From: Dermacentor variabilis
Lineage: Eukaryota; Arthropoda; Arachnida; Ixodida; Ixodidae
Direction: 5' to 3'
Assembly (NCBI RefSeq): GCF_050947875.1
Contig: NC_134570.1
Coordinates: 208,349,750-208,413,749 of the forward strand
Length of the DNA stretch: 64,000 nt
Position numbers and translations under genes: made by a program. The notes under the pieces are model-generated. The model did no database searches, was not told the origin of the DNA, and saw only the letters and a list, made by a program, of their open reading frames with translations. Position 1 is the first letter of the stretch, and each line of letters begins with the position of its first letter. Of this stretch, positions 11,426-22,536 are shown piece by piece.

Positions 11426-12005
11426 GGGGCAGAGCACCACGTCTTGAATGGACAGCTCAGCGATGTTGTTCTTCCAGCTGGCCCTTTTCTTGACCGCGAC
11501 ACCGGACGCACAATCCACGGAACCGCAGCAGTGCCTTACTTGGATCGACCGGCCCGAAAATTGGACACAGCGGCCACGTCTGGAATGCTGCCGCCACGTC
11601 TGCTGGTGACTGGGTTGGTCTGCACGTGACGAAGCTATCACGAAGGAACGCCACAATATCTACCGCCACTTCATCGTGCCCTACTGAGGCAAAGCACCAA
11701 GTCTGCAATGGAGAGCTCACCGATTCCAGGTTGGTTACCTTGACTGCTATATAGCCGCGTAAAAACCGACAACCATTTTCTTGTCGTAGTGTTGTGCCCA
11801 AGTGAGTGGTATGTTACTTGTAAAAGCTGCAAAAGCTTATGAAATAGTTCTTTTGTGGAATTTTGTTGCTTCTGTCGGGGGTGGTTGAGTCGAATCCTGG
11901 GCCTGATAATGAATAGGTCCTGACAAATGTCTTGCATACTGTCCAAAGAATTGAGTCAGGCCAGGGCGATATTTGTAATGAACTTCGTGCTTAAGAAGTT
12001 GGCAG

Positions 12006-12606
12006 GTGCCCATTGACGTGGAGCTGAGACAACTATCGGCTCGAATTCGCATGCTAGAGGTCAACTCTGCTGCTCAAAAAAATAGCAAGGTTTCGCCCGT
12101 CGAGATGCCCGAAGCTGTTCTCGGCATTTCCGACAAACTGAAGTCGATTGAATCGTGCTGCGACGATGCCGAAAATCGCCTCCGCTGCTCTAATATGCTT
12201 TTCTTCTGCCTACCTGATGCCACTGACGAAACATGGGTATCTGCAGAGGAAAAAAATAATAAAGTTATGGACGGAAACCATGGGAGTAGCTATCGAAGCG
12301 TCTCAAACAGAGCGTGCACACCGTCTCGGGAAGTACCGCGAAAATAAATGCAGGCCTATCATTTTGAAATTCGTGCTATTTAAGGACAAACAGCGCATTT
12401 TGGAAAAGGGGCAAGAATTCAAGGGCACTGCTTACGCTGTACGTGAACATTTTTCATTCAAAACTCTGGTAGCTACAACAAACCTGCTTGAGTACACTAA
12501 TTCTCGGACTGGGACTTATAATCTAAACGTAGACAAACTGCGAGTAGGCGATATTACCTACGTGTTTGATGCGTTATCAGGGGAGATTGTTCGATCTTCA
12601 AGATAG
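12006..12606 (+). pseudogene. LINE-1 ORF1 protein remnant
   Basis: Resembles the RNA-binding ORF1 proteins of CR1/L2 and related LINEs. A heptad-rich N-terminal part (IDVELRQLSARIRMLEVN) is followed by an RRM-like region with CSNMLFFCLPD and a conserved ERAHRLG motif, then RPIILKFVLFKDKQRIL. The RRM part is in a different frame from the coiled-coil part, so one frameshift is present near 12240. A related ORF1 with the DRAHQLG motif occurs at 28862-29553 on the other strand. Confidence 0.7.
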
Positions 12607-12699
12607 CTCATTCTTAAGGAGGCAGCTAGCACAAACAAAGATTTCAACTCTGCACATAGTAAACATGTATCATCACGATTATGTTTTTCACGCACTAAC

Positions 12700-14578
12700 A
12701 TCCGTAGTATACTGTCAAAACGCACTCAACTAAGCTCATACCTTGATAATTGTGGTTGTGATATATTAGCACTCACATAAACGTGGCTAAACCCTAATAT
12801 TACTGACCCTGAAGATCTGCCTGGTGATAACGACTACGTCATCTACCGCAAAGATAGAGAGCACAAAAGAGGAGGCGGTGTCCTAATAGCCATCAGAAAG
12901 CGTATAGCTCCCCGTCTTGTTAACGTACCCAGTGCTTCAGAAAAATTCTGGATCTGCATTTAGTCGCCGTCAGCTAATTTATTAGTAGGTATTGGTTGCA
13001 CACCTCCAGAAAACTCCGATTTCTTCATCTCTCATTTGCACGATAACCTCAGGGCCATTAGTGTCAAAATTCCAAAAGAAGCTAATATACTTTTGATGGG
13101 CGACTTCAACTATCTGGATATTGACTGGTCGAACCTGACATCTAGCTCTCGCTGCTGCAAAGAATTCATCTAACTTTGGATTCCTCGCTCACGCAGTTAG
13201 CAAACCAACCCACCAACCCGTGAAACAAATATTCTTGACCTTGTTTTGACGTCAAGCCCCGAGACCTTAAGTGCCATTTCTACTAGCGAGGCATTCAACT
13301 CCTTAATTTAACAGTCAACATACCATCACATGCACGGCACCTTGCATCCACCTTCAACTATAAAAAGCTAATTGGAATGCCAATAACATTGGTCTTCAAG
13401 AATTATCCTCTTCATTCGTTCCTACTTTCTCTTCCAGAACAGTGAATGGAAACTGAACATTGTTTAAAGAAAAGCTTCTGAAACGAATTCATGATCACAT
13501 ACCTCAAATTTCATTCCGGGTTAGCATATACAAACCGTGGTAACATAGATGACTGCACGAACTAAAGAATAAAAAGAAGCGCTTGTTCAAAGCAGCGCAA
13601 AACTCGAGCTCCGCCTCGTTGGCATTGAAGCAAAAGTGCCGTGAAAAACAATACTGCCACGCCATTCGTAAAGCGAAACATCAATTTTATCCCATGACCT
13701 TCAATCTCTTATACATAAAACCCGAAAAAATTCTGGCGCACAATCTCCCCACATTACACGAAGGCCCGTATAGCTCTACAGGATGACGGCGGAATTTTAA
13801 TTTCTGACGAAAAAAGTGCTACCATTTTTAAAAATTATTTCACTTCAGTGCTCACCTACAAAGATCATTCTAGTCATCATCCCACCGCTGAAATTGGCTA
13901 CAGATATATGACCTGTATCAAACTAACCGTTGAAGGCATCACGTCTTTAATCAGCAACATTAAAATGTCCACTAGCCCTAGTGCTGGCGGAATTAACGCC
14001 GAAATTCTTTAACTCACGATAGCCTCAAGCAGCTTAATACTCTGACACATTTTTCAGCAGTCTCATTCGACAGGCGAACTTCCATTCGATTGGAAAATTG
14101 GCAAAGTCATTCCAGTGCTCAAATATGGCGACAAGAATAATATCAGTATCTACCGGTCCATACCTCTAACAAGTATTGCATGTAAGATACTAAAACATAT
14201 CATTGCATCAAATGTCGCGCAGCATCTTGAAGAAAACAGATTCTTTTACGCTCAGCATCATGGTTTTAGAAAAGGGCTATCCTGCGATACGCAACTTTTG
14301 GAATTTACTCATGTAGTTTTATCTAATATGAACGATGATCATCAGGCGCATTGTGTTTTCATTGACTTTTCAAAGGCCTTTGATCGCGTACCATATTTTT
14401 GTTTAATTTCCAAACTCTCCTCGTTAAACGTCGATTCTTTAACACTATCAGGGATTATAATTTTTTTTTTCATTTCGCAAACAGTTCACTTGTATAAATG
14501 ATTGCTCGTCATCCCTCTCTGAGGTATCGTCTGGTGTTCCCCAGGTCAGTGTCTTAGGCCCTATACTATTTCTAATAT
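12700..14578 (+). pseudogene. LINE-1 ORF2: endonuclease and start of reverse transcriptase
   Basis: Degraded endonuclease with KDREHKRGGGVLIAIRKR and a GDFN-type motif (LLMGDFNYLDIDWSN) near 13090. The RT follows: KVIPVLKYGDKNNISIYRS, AQHHGFRKGLSCDTQLLEFT, then VFIDFSKAFDRVP with the first catalytic Asp. Many stops and frameshifts are present. The coding sequence stops at 14582, where Gypsy-3 begins, in the middle of the [16 protein letters not shown] motif just before the catalytic box. Confidence 0.8.
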
Positions 14579-14582
14579 ATAT
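14579..14582. repeat. Target-site duplication of Gypsy-3 (left)
   Basis: ATAT flanks the left LTR and is repeated at 21171-21174 after the right LTR. Leaving out the element and one copy brings the LINE-1 RT back into frame across the junction. Confidence 0.9.
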
Positions 14583-14745
14583 TGTTACGTGTGGGAAAAC
14601 ACAGATGAAAGAGGCTATATACACGGTATTTACACTGGAGCCAGATCACCAGGCCGACACTCGCCCGCGCCAAGGGCACAGACCCACTTCGTCGTCGTTC
14701 TCGCGGCGGCTCGTCCCTTGAGCATCGCTCGATGATATCGTAATA
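14583..14745 (-). repeat. Gypsy-3 3' LTR, 163 bp
   Basis: Begins TGTTACGTGTGGG and ends GATATCGTAATA on the plus strand. It differs from the right LTR by only three substitutions. Confidence 0.93.
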
Positions 14746-14781
14746 CCACCCCCCGGCGGCAAAAGCGCCGTCACGGTGCTG

Positions 14782-16047
14782 TTAAATATCCAAGGCGCGT
14801 CGAGAGTTGTAGGGTTTGAGTCGGGCGACGTGGACAATGTCACTGGTTGTCACAGCGGAGGACGTAGTGGGCGTGGCTAGAGCAATTTCGTAGGTGACAT
14901 CGGTTACATGGCGAAGCACGCGATATGGGCCTGTGTAGCAGGAAAGCAGTTTTTCATAAGGGCCAACTTTACGCGATGGTGACCAAAGCAACACGAGGGT
15001 GCCGGGCACAAAACGGACATCACGGTGAGGGAGGTCGTAGCGTTGCTTCTGCTTGTCTTGAGACACTTGTAGACGAGCGCGCGCAAGTTGACGAGCATGG
15101 TCAGCATGGGCGATTGCATCCCGGGCATAATCGCTATTTGAAGCTGTGGTGGACGGAAGCACAGTGTCCAGTGGTAGCGTCGGTTCACGGCCATACATGA
15201 CGTAAAAAGGCGAAAAGCCAGCAGTTTAGAGACGGGAAGAGTTATACGCAAATGTAATGTAAGGTAGAGCCTGGTCCCAGTCACGGTGGTCGTCTGAAAC
15301 GTATTGGGATAGCATGTCTGTAAGGGTGCGGTTCAAACGCTCAGTGAGGCCGTTCGTTTGGGGGTGGCAGGAGGTAGTAAATCTGTTCTGTATTGAGCAG
15401 GCACGCATGATGTCGTCAATGACTTTGGCCAAAAAGGTGTGGCCGCGGTCTGTAAGCAGTTGACGCAGAGCACCACGCATCAAAATGATATCATGTAGAA
15501 GGAAGTCCGCAACATCAGTTGCGCAACTGGTCGGAAGAGCAGGGGTTACGGCGTAGCGGGTCGCGTAGTCCGCCGCGACTGCAACCCACTTGTTTCCTGA
15601 TGTGGATTCCAGAAATGGGCGGTCTAAGCCGACACGATGGAAGGGCTCGGCAGGGATGTCGAGCGGCTGCAGGTAACCACCTGGGGGCTTGGAAGGCTTC
15701 TTACGTCGTTGGCAAAGTTCACAAGCGGCGACGTAACGTCGTACGGAATGGGCAAAGCCCGGCCAGAAAAAACGGCGACGTACACGGTCATATGTTCGAG
15801 ATACGCCGATGTGTCCTGCCGTTGGTGCGTCGTGGAGCTCTTCTAGAACGGTTGAGCGGAGGTGTTTAGGTATGACAAGTAGGAACTCAGAGCCGTCCAG
15901 ATGAGGGTTACGACGGTACAGAGTACCGTCGCGGAGGACGAAGAGGCGTACAGTGGCGTCGGCCGGAGAGTGTTCAAAACGGTCGATGAGTGCTCTGATG
16001 TAGGCGTCACGACGTTGCTCGTCGGCGAAATGAAGCAGCTGCGACAC
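14782..16047 (-). pseudogene. Gypsy-3 integrase
   Basis: An almost intact integrase. The zinc-binding region reads HDAPTAGHIG then CELCQRRKK. The core shows DRPFLESTSGNKWVAVAADY, LLTDRGHTFLA and HPQTNGLTERLNRTL, giving a D,D,E triad. The C-terminal part has VPGTLVLLWSPSRKVGPYEK and a GPYRVLRHV block (GPY/F-type module) ending HVARLKPYNSR. One in-frame stop near 15226 separates core and C-terminal part; the reading frame is otherwise the same from 16047 to 14782. Confidence 0.88.
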
Positions 16048-16049
16048 AG

Positions 16050-16785
16050 AGCAAGCAGCACTGGTAATATTGGAGGAGTCAGGGTTGTCAACAGGGTAAT
16101 GCGAAAAACTGTCAGCGTCTTGGTGCAGGCGGCCAGATTTCTAGACCACGGAATATGAAAATTCTTGTAGTCTCAAAGCCCATCGACCAAGCCGGCCTGT
16201 AGGATCTTTTAGGGATGAGAGCCAGCAGAGAGCATGATGGTCAGTGACTACGGAAAAAGGACGACCGTAGAGGTAAGGACAGAACTTCGCAACCGCCCAG
16301 ACTACAGCAAGGCATCCTCGTTTCGTAATGGAATAGTTGCGCTCCGATGGCGTGAGGAGGCGGCTTGCATAAGCAATAACGCGATCCTGGCCACGCTGAC
16401 ATTGGGCTAAGCGGCACCTACGCCATGACCGCTGGCATCTGTACGCAATTCTGTAGGCGCATCAGGGTCGAAGTGGGCGAGAATGGGTGGTGAGGAGAGA
16501 TGAGTGACGAGACGAGAGAAGGCGGCGGCTTCTGCAGTTCCCCACGAGAATTGTACGCCTTTCTTCAAAAGATTAGTGAGGGGCCTAGCAATTGCCGCAA
16601 AATCTTGAACAAAACGACGAAATTACGAGCATAGCCCGACAAAACTTCGAACGTCTGCGGCTGTCTTCGGAACCGGAAAGTCTCGGACAGCACGAGTTTT
16701 GTCGGAATCGGGTTGTACTCCAGAAGCGTCTACGAGATGGCCCAGAACAGTAATTTGGCGGCGGCCGAAACGACATTTGGACGAG
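16050..16785 (-). pseudogene. Gypsy-3 RT end and RNase H
   Basis: After the TTAA insertion the RT resumes with NSSKCRFGRRQITVLGHLVD, followed by SGVQPDSDKTRAVRDFPVPK and AADVRSFVGLCS. The RNase H region (16050-16600) is present but frameshifted. Confidence 0.75.
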
Positions 16786-16789
16786 TTAA

Positions 16790-18258
16790 AGGGAAGTTGA
16801 AACACTTTTCGAAAAAAATGAGTTCTCTGCGGCATTCTACAGTTTTGAGTCCCCTGAACATGAATATCTGGTTCAAAAACGGTGGAAACAAACGCAAGCG
16901 GCTGTTTTTTCAAGAAAACGCGCACCAGCGCCTCAGGACAGCGCGCGAACGACGCTGTTGCCCGTGATTGGTCGGGGCCGCTGTGACGTCAATCGCGGCA
17001 GTCGCCGGTCGGCGCCGCCGCATGCCGCCGTTTCAGAGCGTAGCACGCTGTTCTGTTCTGGCTTCATAGCTGAGTTGTAAGCATTATGAAACGTTCTCGC
17101 TGTCTCGGACAGCTTGTATATTCGCCGTACATGTTCGAACCGACAACCGATACGGAAAACGATGGCGGCAATGGCGGTAACGGCGGCAACGACGATCTTG
17201 AGTGTGCCAACAGCGAGAGTTATTTGTGCACCTTCTCGCGCGTTAGAATTCTTAGCTGGTACAAATGTTTTTTTTTTCATGTAGCTGCACGTTCCAATGA
17301 CGGGAGAGAAAATGCGCTAAAGTGACACTGAGAACTTGCTGCTGGAAGAATGCCGAAGCACTAACTTCTTAGATTGTAAGCACGGGTGCAATTCCGCGAT
17401 GTCAAGCACCTTGCCACTGCTTGTCTAAAGTCCCGTGGTTTTCTTAGTGTTGATACACGATTGCGAACATAAGTGCCGCGTTTCAAACAGCGCACATGCA
17501 GTTCTGCGAGGTACAGTCACGGAAGTTGCTTATCATACACATCCAGAGATGGCCAGAGGTATTATATGTGCAATATTCATACTATGGTTCGACTACTTTG
17601 CGATTGTGGCTCGATCAAGAATCGGTATGCGTGCTCCATGCTAGTGTCGACATAAAAATATTAGGCTGTTTTAGCACCGCCGTGTGGTAAACACGATAAC
17701 TAAAACCGTACGTCGAATGTCACTAGGCAAGGCTGTACTCCATTTCATACCTCAGGTGCAACGCTGTGGAAGCTACGCACGAAGACCGCTCACCAAAATT
17801 TATTACTGCGCGCGTTTCCGTCTATGCTTCGCAGAGTGCCAGCGGCGTTTGCTCGCGCGAGCATGCACGTGAACCTGCCGCGACGGGCAGCTTCACGAAA
17901 GAACATTTTACGAAAATCGCAAAAGAAAACAAACGTGAGCGGCGGCGGCGGCAGATCTCTTGTAGCGTCGTTCAGTAAAGCGCAGGACGGAAAAAGGCAT
18001 GTCAGTACATGCCAGCACGCCGGTCCGGCAGCTCGGTCGCCGCGAATGACGTCACTCTCGCCGGTTCTCTCCTCTGGCAGCCACCTCACCGGGCGCTCCG
18101 GGAAGCGATGGGGGCGTGTCCGCGGGGGTGATTTAGAAAGCGATTTCCGCCCCTTATATTAACAAAACGAAGGGAAAAAATTCGGAACCGTAAATTATTA
18201 GGTCTGTTCTTCCCAATCCCAGTAATTCATGGAAATTGAAAACCGTTTCAGCTTCCCT
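16790..18258. mobile_element. TTAA-flanked 1469-bp DNA element
   Basis: Inserted in the Gypsy-3 RT with exact TTAA direct repeats at 16786-16789 and 18259-18262. Leaving out the element and one TTAA brings the RT frame back together. The termini are inverted repeats starting AGGGAAG(T/C)TGAAAC, continuing with TTTTC matches. Further in, GTGACGTCAATCGCGGCAG near 16981 is mirrored by GTGACGTCATTCGCGGCGA near 18050. No transposase is encoded. A 79-codon frame at 17086-17325 with SPYMFEPTTDTEN faintly recalls N-terminal parts of tick transposon ORFs, not enough to name. TTAA targeting fits piggyBac-type elements, but the AGGG end is not the usual CCCT end. Confidence 0.85.
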
Positions 18259-18262
18259 TTAA

Positions 18263-19721
18263 GTTGCAGCTTCGCCTTTCGAAATACATCAAGCATAGCT
18301 GTTAGACGCTCGAGGTGAGTGCCGAACGTGGGCGAGAAGACGATGACGACGTCGAGGTAGCAGAGACGTGTGTACCATTTGAAACCACGGAGCAAGGAGT
18401 CCATCATACGCTCAAAGGTGGCAGGGGCGTAGCATAATCCAAACGGCATTACTTTCAATTGGTATAGGCCATCAGGTGTCATGAACGCGGTTTTTTCTCT
18501 GTCCATATCGTCAACAGCGAGCTGCCAGTATCCAGAACGAAGATTAATAGAAGAGAAATAGCTGGAACCGTGGAGGCAGTCAAGGGCGTCGTCTATACGT
18601 GGGAGCGGGTAGACGTCCTTCTTAGTAATGTTGTTCAGATGGCGGCAGTCTACACAGAAGCGCCACGTACCATCCTTCTTCTTAACCAACACTGCAGGTG
18701 ACGCCCAGGGACTCGAAGAAGGCTTAATGATGTTTTTGTCTAGCATTTTGTTGACTTCACTTTGAATTACTCGGCGTTCCGACGCAGAAACTCGATATGG
18801 TCGTCGGTGAATAGGAGTAGCATCGCCAGTAAGAATGCGATGCTTGACCGCGAGCGTCTGGCCTAAAGGGCGATCGTCGAAGTCGAAAATATCTCTGTAG
18901 GACGATAATACTTGGTAAAGGTCTTCAGCCTGCGCAGAAGACAGATCCGTCGCAACCATTTTCTGTATCTTGGGATTGGCGGCCGAGGCTAGCACGATGG
19001 GCCTGCTAAGCTCGCAAAAAGCATCGGTCGATAAAGTTGCCACGTGATGGTCGCCGAGACAATCAACGTTGGCAAGGCAAATACCTTCCGGTAGAATATG
19101 CTTTGCCAATCCAAAGTTAAAGATAGGCATGAAAGTGCGGTTCGCAGTAAAAGTAAGTATACTGTGAGGCACGGTAAGGTCATACTGTTGTGGAATGTCG
19201 GGCAGAGGAGTGACGAGGTACTCGCCATCAGGAATTGGTGGGAAAGACAACAGTTAAATGTAGGCTATGGACTTTGGTGGCACGCGAATAAAGCCGGTGG
19301 GGCGTAGGCGGCACTGAGGTGTGTCAGAAGGTTCTGCGAGAATCGGCAACTCAAGGCGAAGGGTACTGGAAGAGCAGTCAACAAGAGCAGAATGGGCGGA
19401 GAGAAAATCGAGGCCGAGAATGAGGTCGTGGGGGCAATGAGTAATCACGGTGAAGAGGACAGGAGTGTAGCGACCGGCGATGCTGACACGTGCCGTACAC
19501 AAGCCGATTATAAGCACAGTACCGCCATCCGCAACGCGGACGACGCGTGCCGACGCTGGGGTGAGGAGCTTGTTCAGTCGTCGTCGGAAGGCAGCACTCA
19601 TAATAGAAAGATGCGCACCTGTATCGATGAGTGCCGTGACAGGATAGCCATCAACGTCAACGTCAAGAAGGTTTTGGTTCGTGTATAACGTGAGCAGAGG
19701 ATTTGAGGGCAGGGTGGACAA
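18263..19721 (-). pseudogene. Gypsy-3 protease and reverse transcriptase
   Basis: Protease: GYPVTALIDTGAHLSIMS and DLILGLDFLSAHSALVDC. One in-frame stop (19254-19256) separates it from the RT, which stays in the same frame: LAVKHRILTGDATPIHRRPY, SPWASPAVLVKKKDGTWRFC, YPLPRIDDALDCLHGSSYFS, GLYQLKVMPFGLCYAPATFE. The catalytic box reads YLDVV where YMDD or YLDD is expected, so the second Asp of the pair is lost. The frame ends where the TTAA element enters, after AKLQL. Confidence 0.88.
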
Positions 19722-19728
19722 GGCAGCT

Positions 19729-20990
19729 TCACCTCCAAAAGCTGCAGTGCCTAGTTTTCCGGCTGGACCCGGGAGGCGATAGGCGACGGAGAGAAGCGAC
19801 GGGGTTGGGGCGAACGAGACTGATGGCGTCGAGGTGAGGGAGAGCGGCTGTAGCGAAGGCTCGGGGCAGGAGCATCAGCAGCAATGGGTACATTGCGGGT
19901 GGCATAGGGAACAGAAGGTCCAAAGGGGCCGTAATGAGCGGCGGTGTATATCCGAGGAGGTGGTGGCCATCGGTTGCGGCAGTGACGAGCGACGTGGCCG
20001 ATGCGACAGCAGTGGAAGCAGATCGGCCTGTCATCAGGGGTACGCCATCCGGACGGGTTGCGGCGAGATGTGGCAGAAAAGGACTGCCGGGGACGAGGAC
20101 GGCTGCTAGAGAACTGCGGAACCGTGGGTGGAGACGATGAAGACATGGAGTTGAGACCCATGTTCTCAAATTCTTGCCTGACGACGGCCTAAATCAGCGC
20201 AATCGTGGTTGCTGGTGGATCGGGAGGCGTCGTGGAGAAGGCTGGCGAACAGGCGGCCTCGAGTTCGCGGCGAACAATACGGATGACGTCGTCACAGGGT
20301 GTGGTCTGACGCGGTCGACCCTCACATGTCGACGTAGCAGCAGTGTTGGGTAGCCGCGTGACGTGATGTGTGATACGGCGGCTCTTAGCTTGTTCATGAC
20401 GACGGCATTCTTTGATGACGGCGTCGATAGTCGAGACGTGACCGAAAACAAGCAAATTTAAAGCATCGTCGGCGATGCCTTTTAGCACATGCGACACTTT
20501 ATCTGCTTCAGACATCGTATCGTCAGCTTTGCGGCAGAGAGCCAAGAGGTCGAGGATGTATGAAACTTACGGCTGTGTAGATGTCTGAACGCGAGACGCA
20601 AGAGCCTTTCTCGCGGCAGCCTTGCGCCCAATGTGGTCGCCGAACAGTTCCCTGAGCTTTTCTTTGAAACTGTCCCAACTGTTTATCTCGTCGTCATGCG
20701 TTTGGTGCCACACGCGTGGGGTGCCGCCGAGATGAAAGATGACATTGGCGAGCACGATCGTTGGATCCCACCTGTTATTAGCACTGGCGTGTTCGTAGAG
20801 CTTGATTCATTCGTCAACGTCCTCTACCTCAAGGCCAGCGAACACACCAGGGTAGCGATGTTGGGCAACCGTGACTATTGGAGCAGTCGAACAAGCCGAA
20901 GCCATTGCAGAGGCTGTCTCGTCACCGGGAGGCATGGTGACAAGCTCAATGTACCGACCACTCCGGAGTTAATTGGTGAGGACGGGGATC
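19729..20990 (-). pseudogene. Gypsy-3 gag
   Basis: The capsid-like part includes FHLGGTPRVWHQTHDDEINS and SWDSFKEKLRELFGD (20567-20755) and KADDTMSEADKVSHVLKGIA (20189-20545). The C-terminal part has the zinc knuckle CFHCCRIGHVARHC near 20050 and an Arg/Ser/Pro-rich tail. Three frames are used, so two frameshifts are present. Confidence 0.82.
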
Positions 20991-21007
20991 GCTGACCTCC
21001 ATCAGAA

Positions 21008-21170
21008 TGTTACGTGTGGGAAAACACAGATGAAAGAGGCTATATACAGGGTATTTTCACTGGAGCCAGACCACCAGGCCGACACTCGCCCGCGCCAAGG
21101 GCACAGACCCACTTCGTCGTCGTTCTCGCGGCGGCTCGTCCCTTGAGCATCGCTCGATGATATCGTAATA
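21008..21170 (-). repeat. Gypsy-3 5' LTR, 163 bp
   Basis: Near-identical to 14583-14745, with three substitutions. It is followed on the right by the second ATAT target repeat at 21171-21174. Confidence 0.93.
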
Positions 21171-21174
21171 ATAT

Positions 21175-22019
21175 TAACGACCTACCTACAGATATTACAT
21201 CTACCATTCGTAGGTTTGTTTGCAGATGATTGAGTTATTTACCGTATTTCTGATCCAACTGATCATTTTGCGCTACAGAAAGGTCTAGATCGTGTAACAA
21301 AATGGTGCGCTAAATGGCTATTGGCAGTACACACTGACAAATGTAAACTAGTAACTTTCAGCCGAACACTATCAAACTCCGCGTTCACCTACTCGCTTAA
21401 CAATCACCCAGTCTCAGCGGCATCTTCATACAAATACCTCGGTATCCACTTTACTCCTAAGCTTTCCTGGACGACACACATAAATAAAACCGTAGCTAAG
21501 GCTTCACATACTCTCGGATATCTAAAACGAAATCTTCATGGTGCGCCACCTGAGGCATGAAAACTAGCTTACTTAACGTTTGTTCACCCGCAACTTGAAT
21601 TTGCATCGCCTCTCTGGTTACCCTACCAAGCATACTTAACACACTCCCTTGAATCCGTTAAAAACCGTGCTGCGCGCTTCATCGCTCGCGATTATAGCCG
21701 ACATTCCAGCGTGACTAACATCAAGATGACGCTATAATTTCCACCTTTAGAATCACGTCGAACGGTTTTACTGATTTGATTATTTCATAAAATGGTGTCC
21801 AGCTGTCATAGAAACACGCTGCCCTTGTCTCAGCCATGCCGTGCATCACATCGTCTTCATAATCACAGTAGCTTTCTGCGCATTATTGGTTATACTAAAG
21901 CATTTACCATGTCGGCTGTCCTGCGTGCAATAAACCATTGGAATGGCCTTCCTGATGACGTCACAAACACCAGAGACGCTAACGCATTTAGAGACAGGAT
22001 AACCGCCATACTTACATAA
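21175..22019 (+). pseudogene. LINE-1 ORF2, C-terminal part
   Basis: Continues the RT from the IND motif. A degraded catalytic region is followed by WLLAVHTDKCKLVTFSRTLS, SSYKYLGIHFTPKLSWTTHI and then FRDRITAIL at the end. Stops interrupt it. The 3' UTR follows up to about 22536. Confidence 0.78.
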
Positions 22020-22536
22020 TATCTTTGGTTTTGTGTGCTGTTGCCAAAACAAAATGTTTTCTAATGTTGCATTACACGTATTAAAATGTGCTCTTGTTTA
22101 GTTCTGAGCGACATTGTGTTCCGTCTTTGCACCACTGAATCGCTATGCACCACTGAATGTTGTTTTTTTCCCTGTCACGTTTGCTTCCGCTCATACGGTG
22201 TATATACACCGATGCGTGCGAAAATAAAATGTATAGTTGAAAGTGAAGCGCTGTCTCTGTGTGTCTGTTTCTTTCTACGTCCTCGTTCAGTCGCGCTTAT
22301 ACACTCTATCAAGGGGTATATAGCCTCGTTCTAAAACCTAAAATTTGCATAACTGCTATCCTTTATTTTCGGAGTATATTGTCTGGTGTTTGTCGCTAAC
22401 AGATGTATAACGTTTTTCTTCAATCGTTGTATTTGCTCTTATGCTTTTGCGATTTCAAAGTATATTGTCCTACTCACACAATACTCCCTTGTAAAGGAGC
22501 CTGTGAGTTATTTGAACAAAATAAATCTTGTGTTTA

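Larger units (their letters stand above)
14583..21170 (-). mobile_element. Gypsy-3 LTR retrotransposon, young, inside LINE-1
   Basis: A minus-strand element, 6588 bp including a 1469-bp insert. The LTRs are 163 bp and differ at three positions (about 98 percent identity), so this is a relatively recent insertion. Gag, protease, RT, RNase H and integrase follow in the normal Gypsy order. The purine tract GGGGGGTGG directly precedes the 3' LTR. A TGGAGGTCAGCG stretch lies a few bases inside the 5' LTR as a candidate primer-binding site. Only a few stops interrupt the frames. Confidence 0.93.
11426..22536 (+). mobile_element. CR1/L2-like LINE-1 inserted in Gypsy-2, itself interrupted
   Basis: A plus-strand non-LTR element inside the Gypsy-2 protease. 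From left to right it has a probable 5' region, ORF1 (12006-12606), a degraded endonuclease (about 12700-13330) and the RT start (to 14578). After the Gypsy-3 insertion come the RT end (21175-22019) and a 3' UTR ending in an AATAAA-bearing tail near 22536. The 5' boundary is uncertain. Two similar segments of about 40 bp start at 11427 and 11685 (GAATGGACAGCTCAGCGAT versus CAATGGAGAGCTCACCGAT), possibly 5' UTR monomers. Confidence 0.72.
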
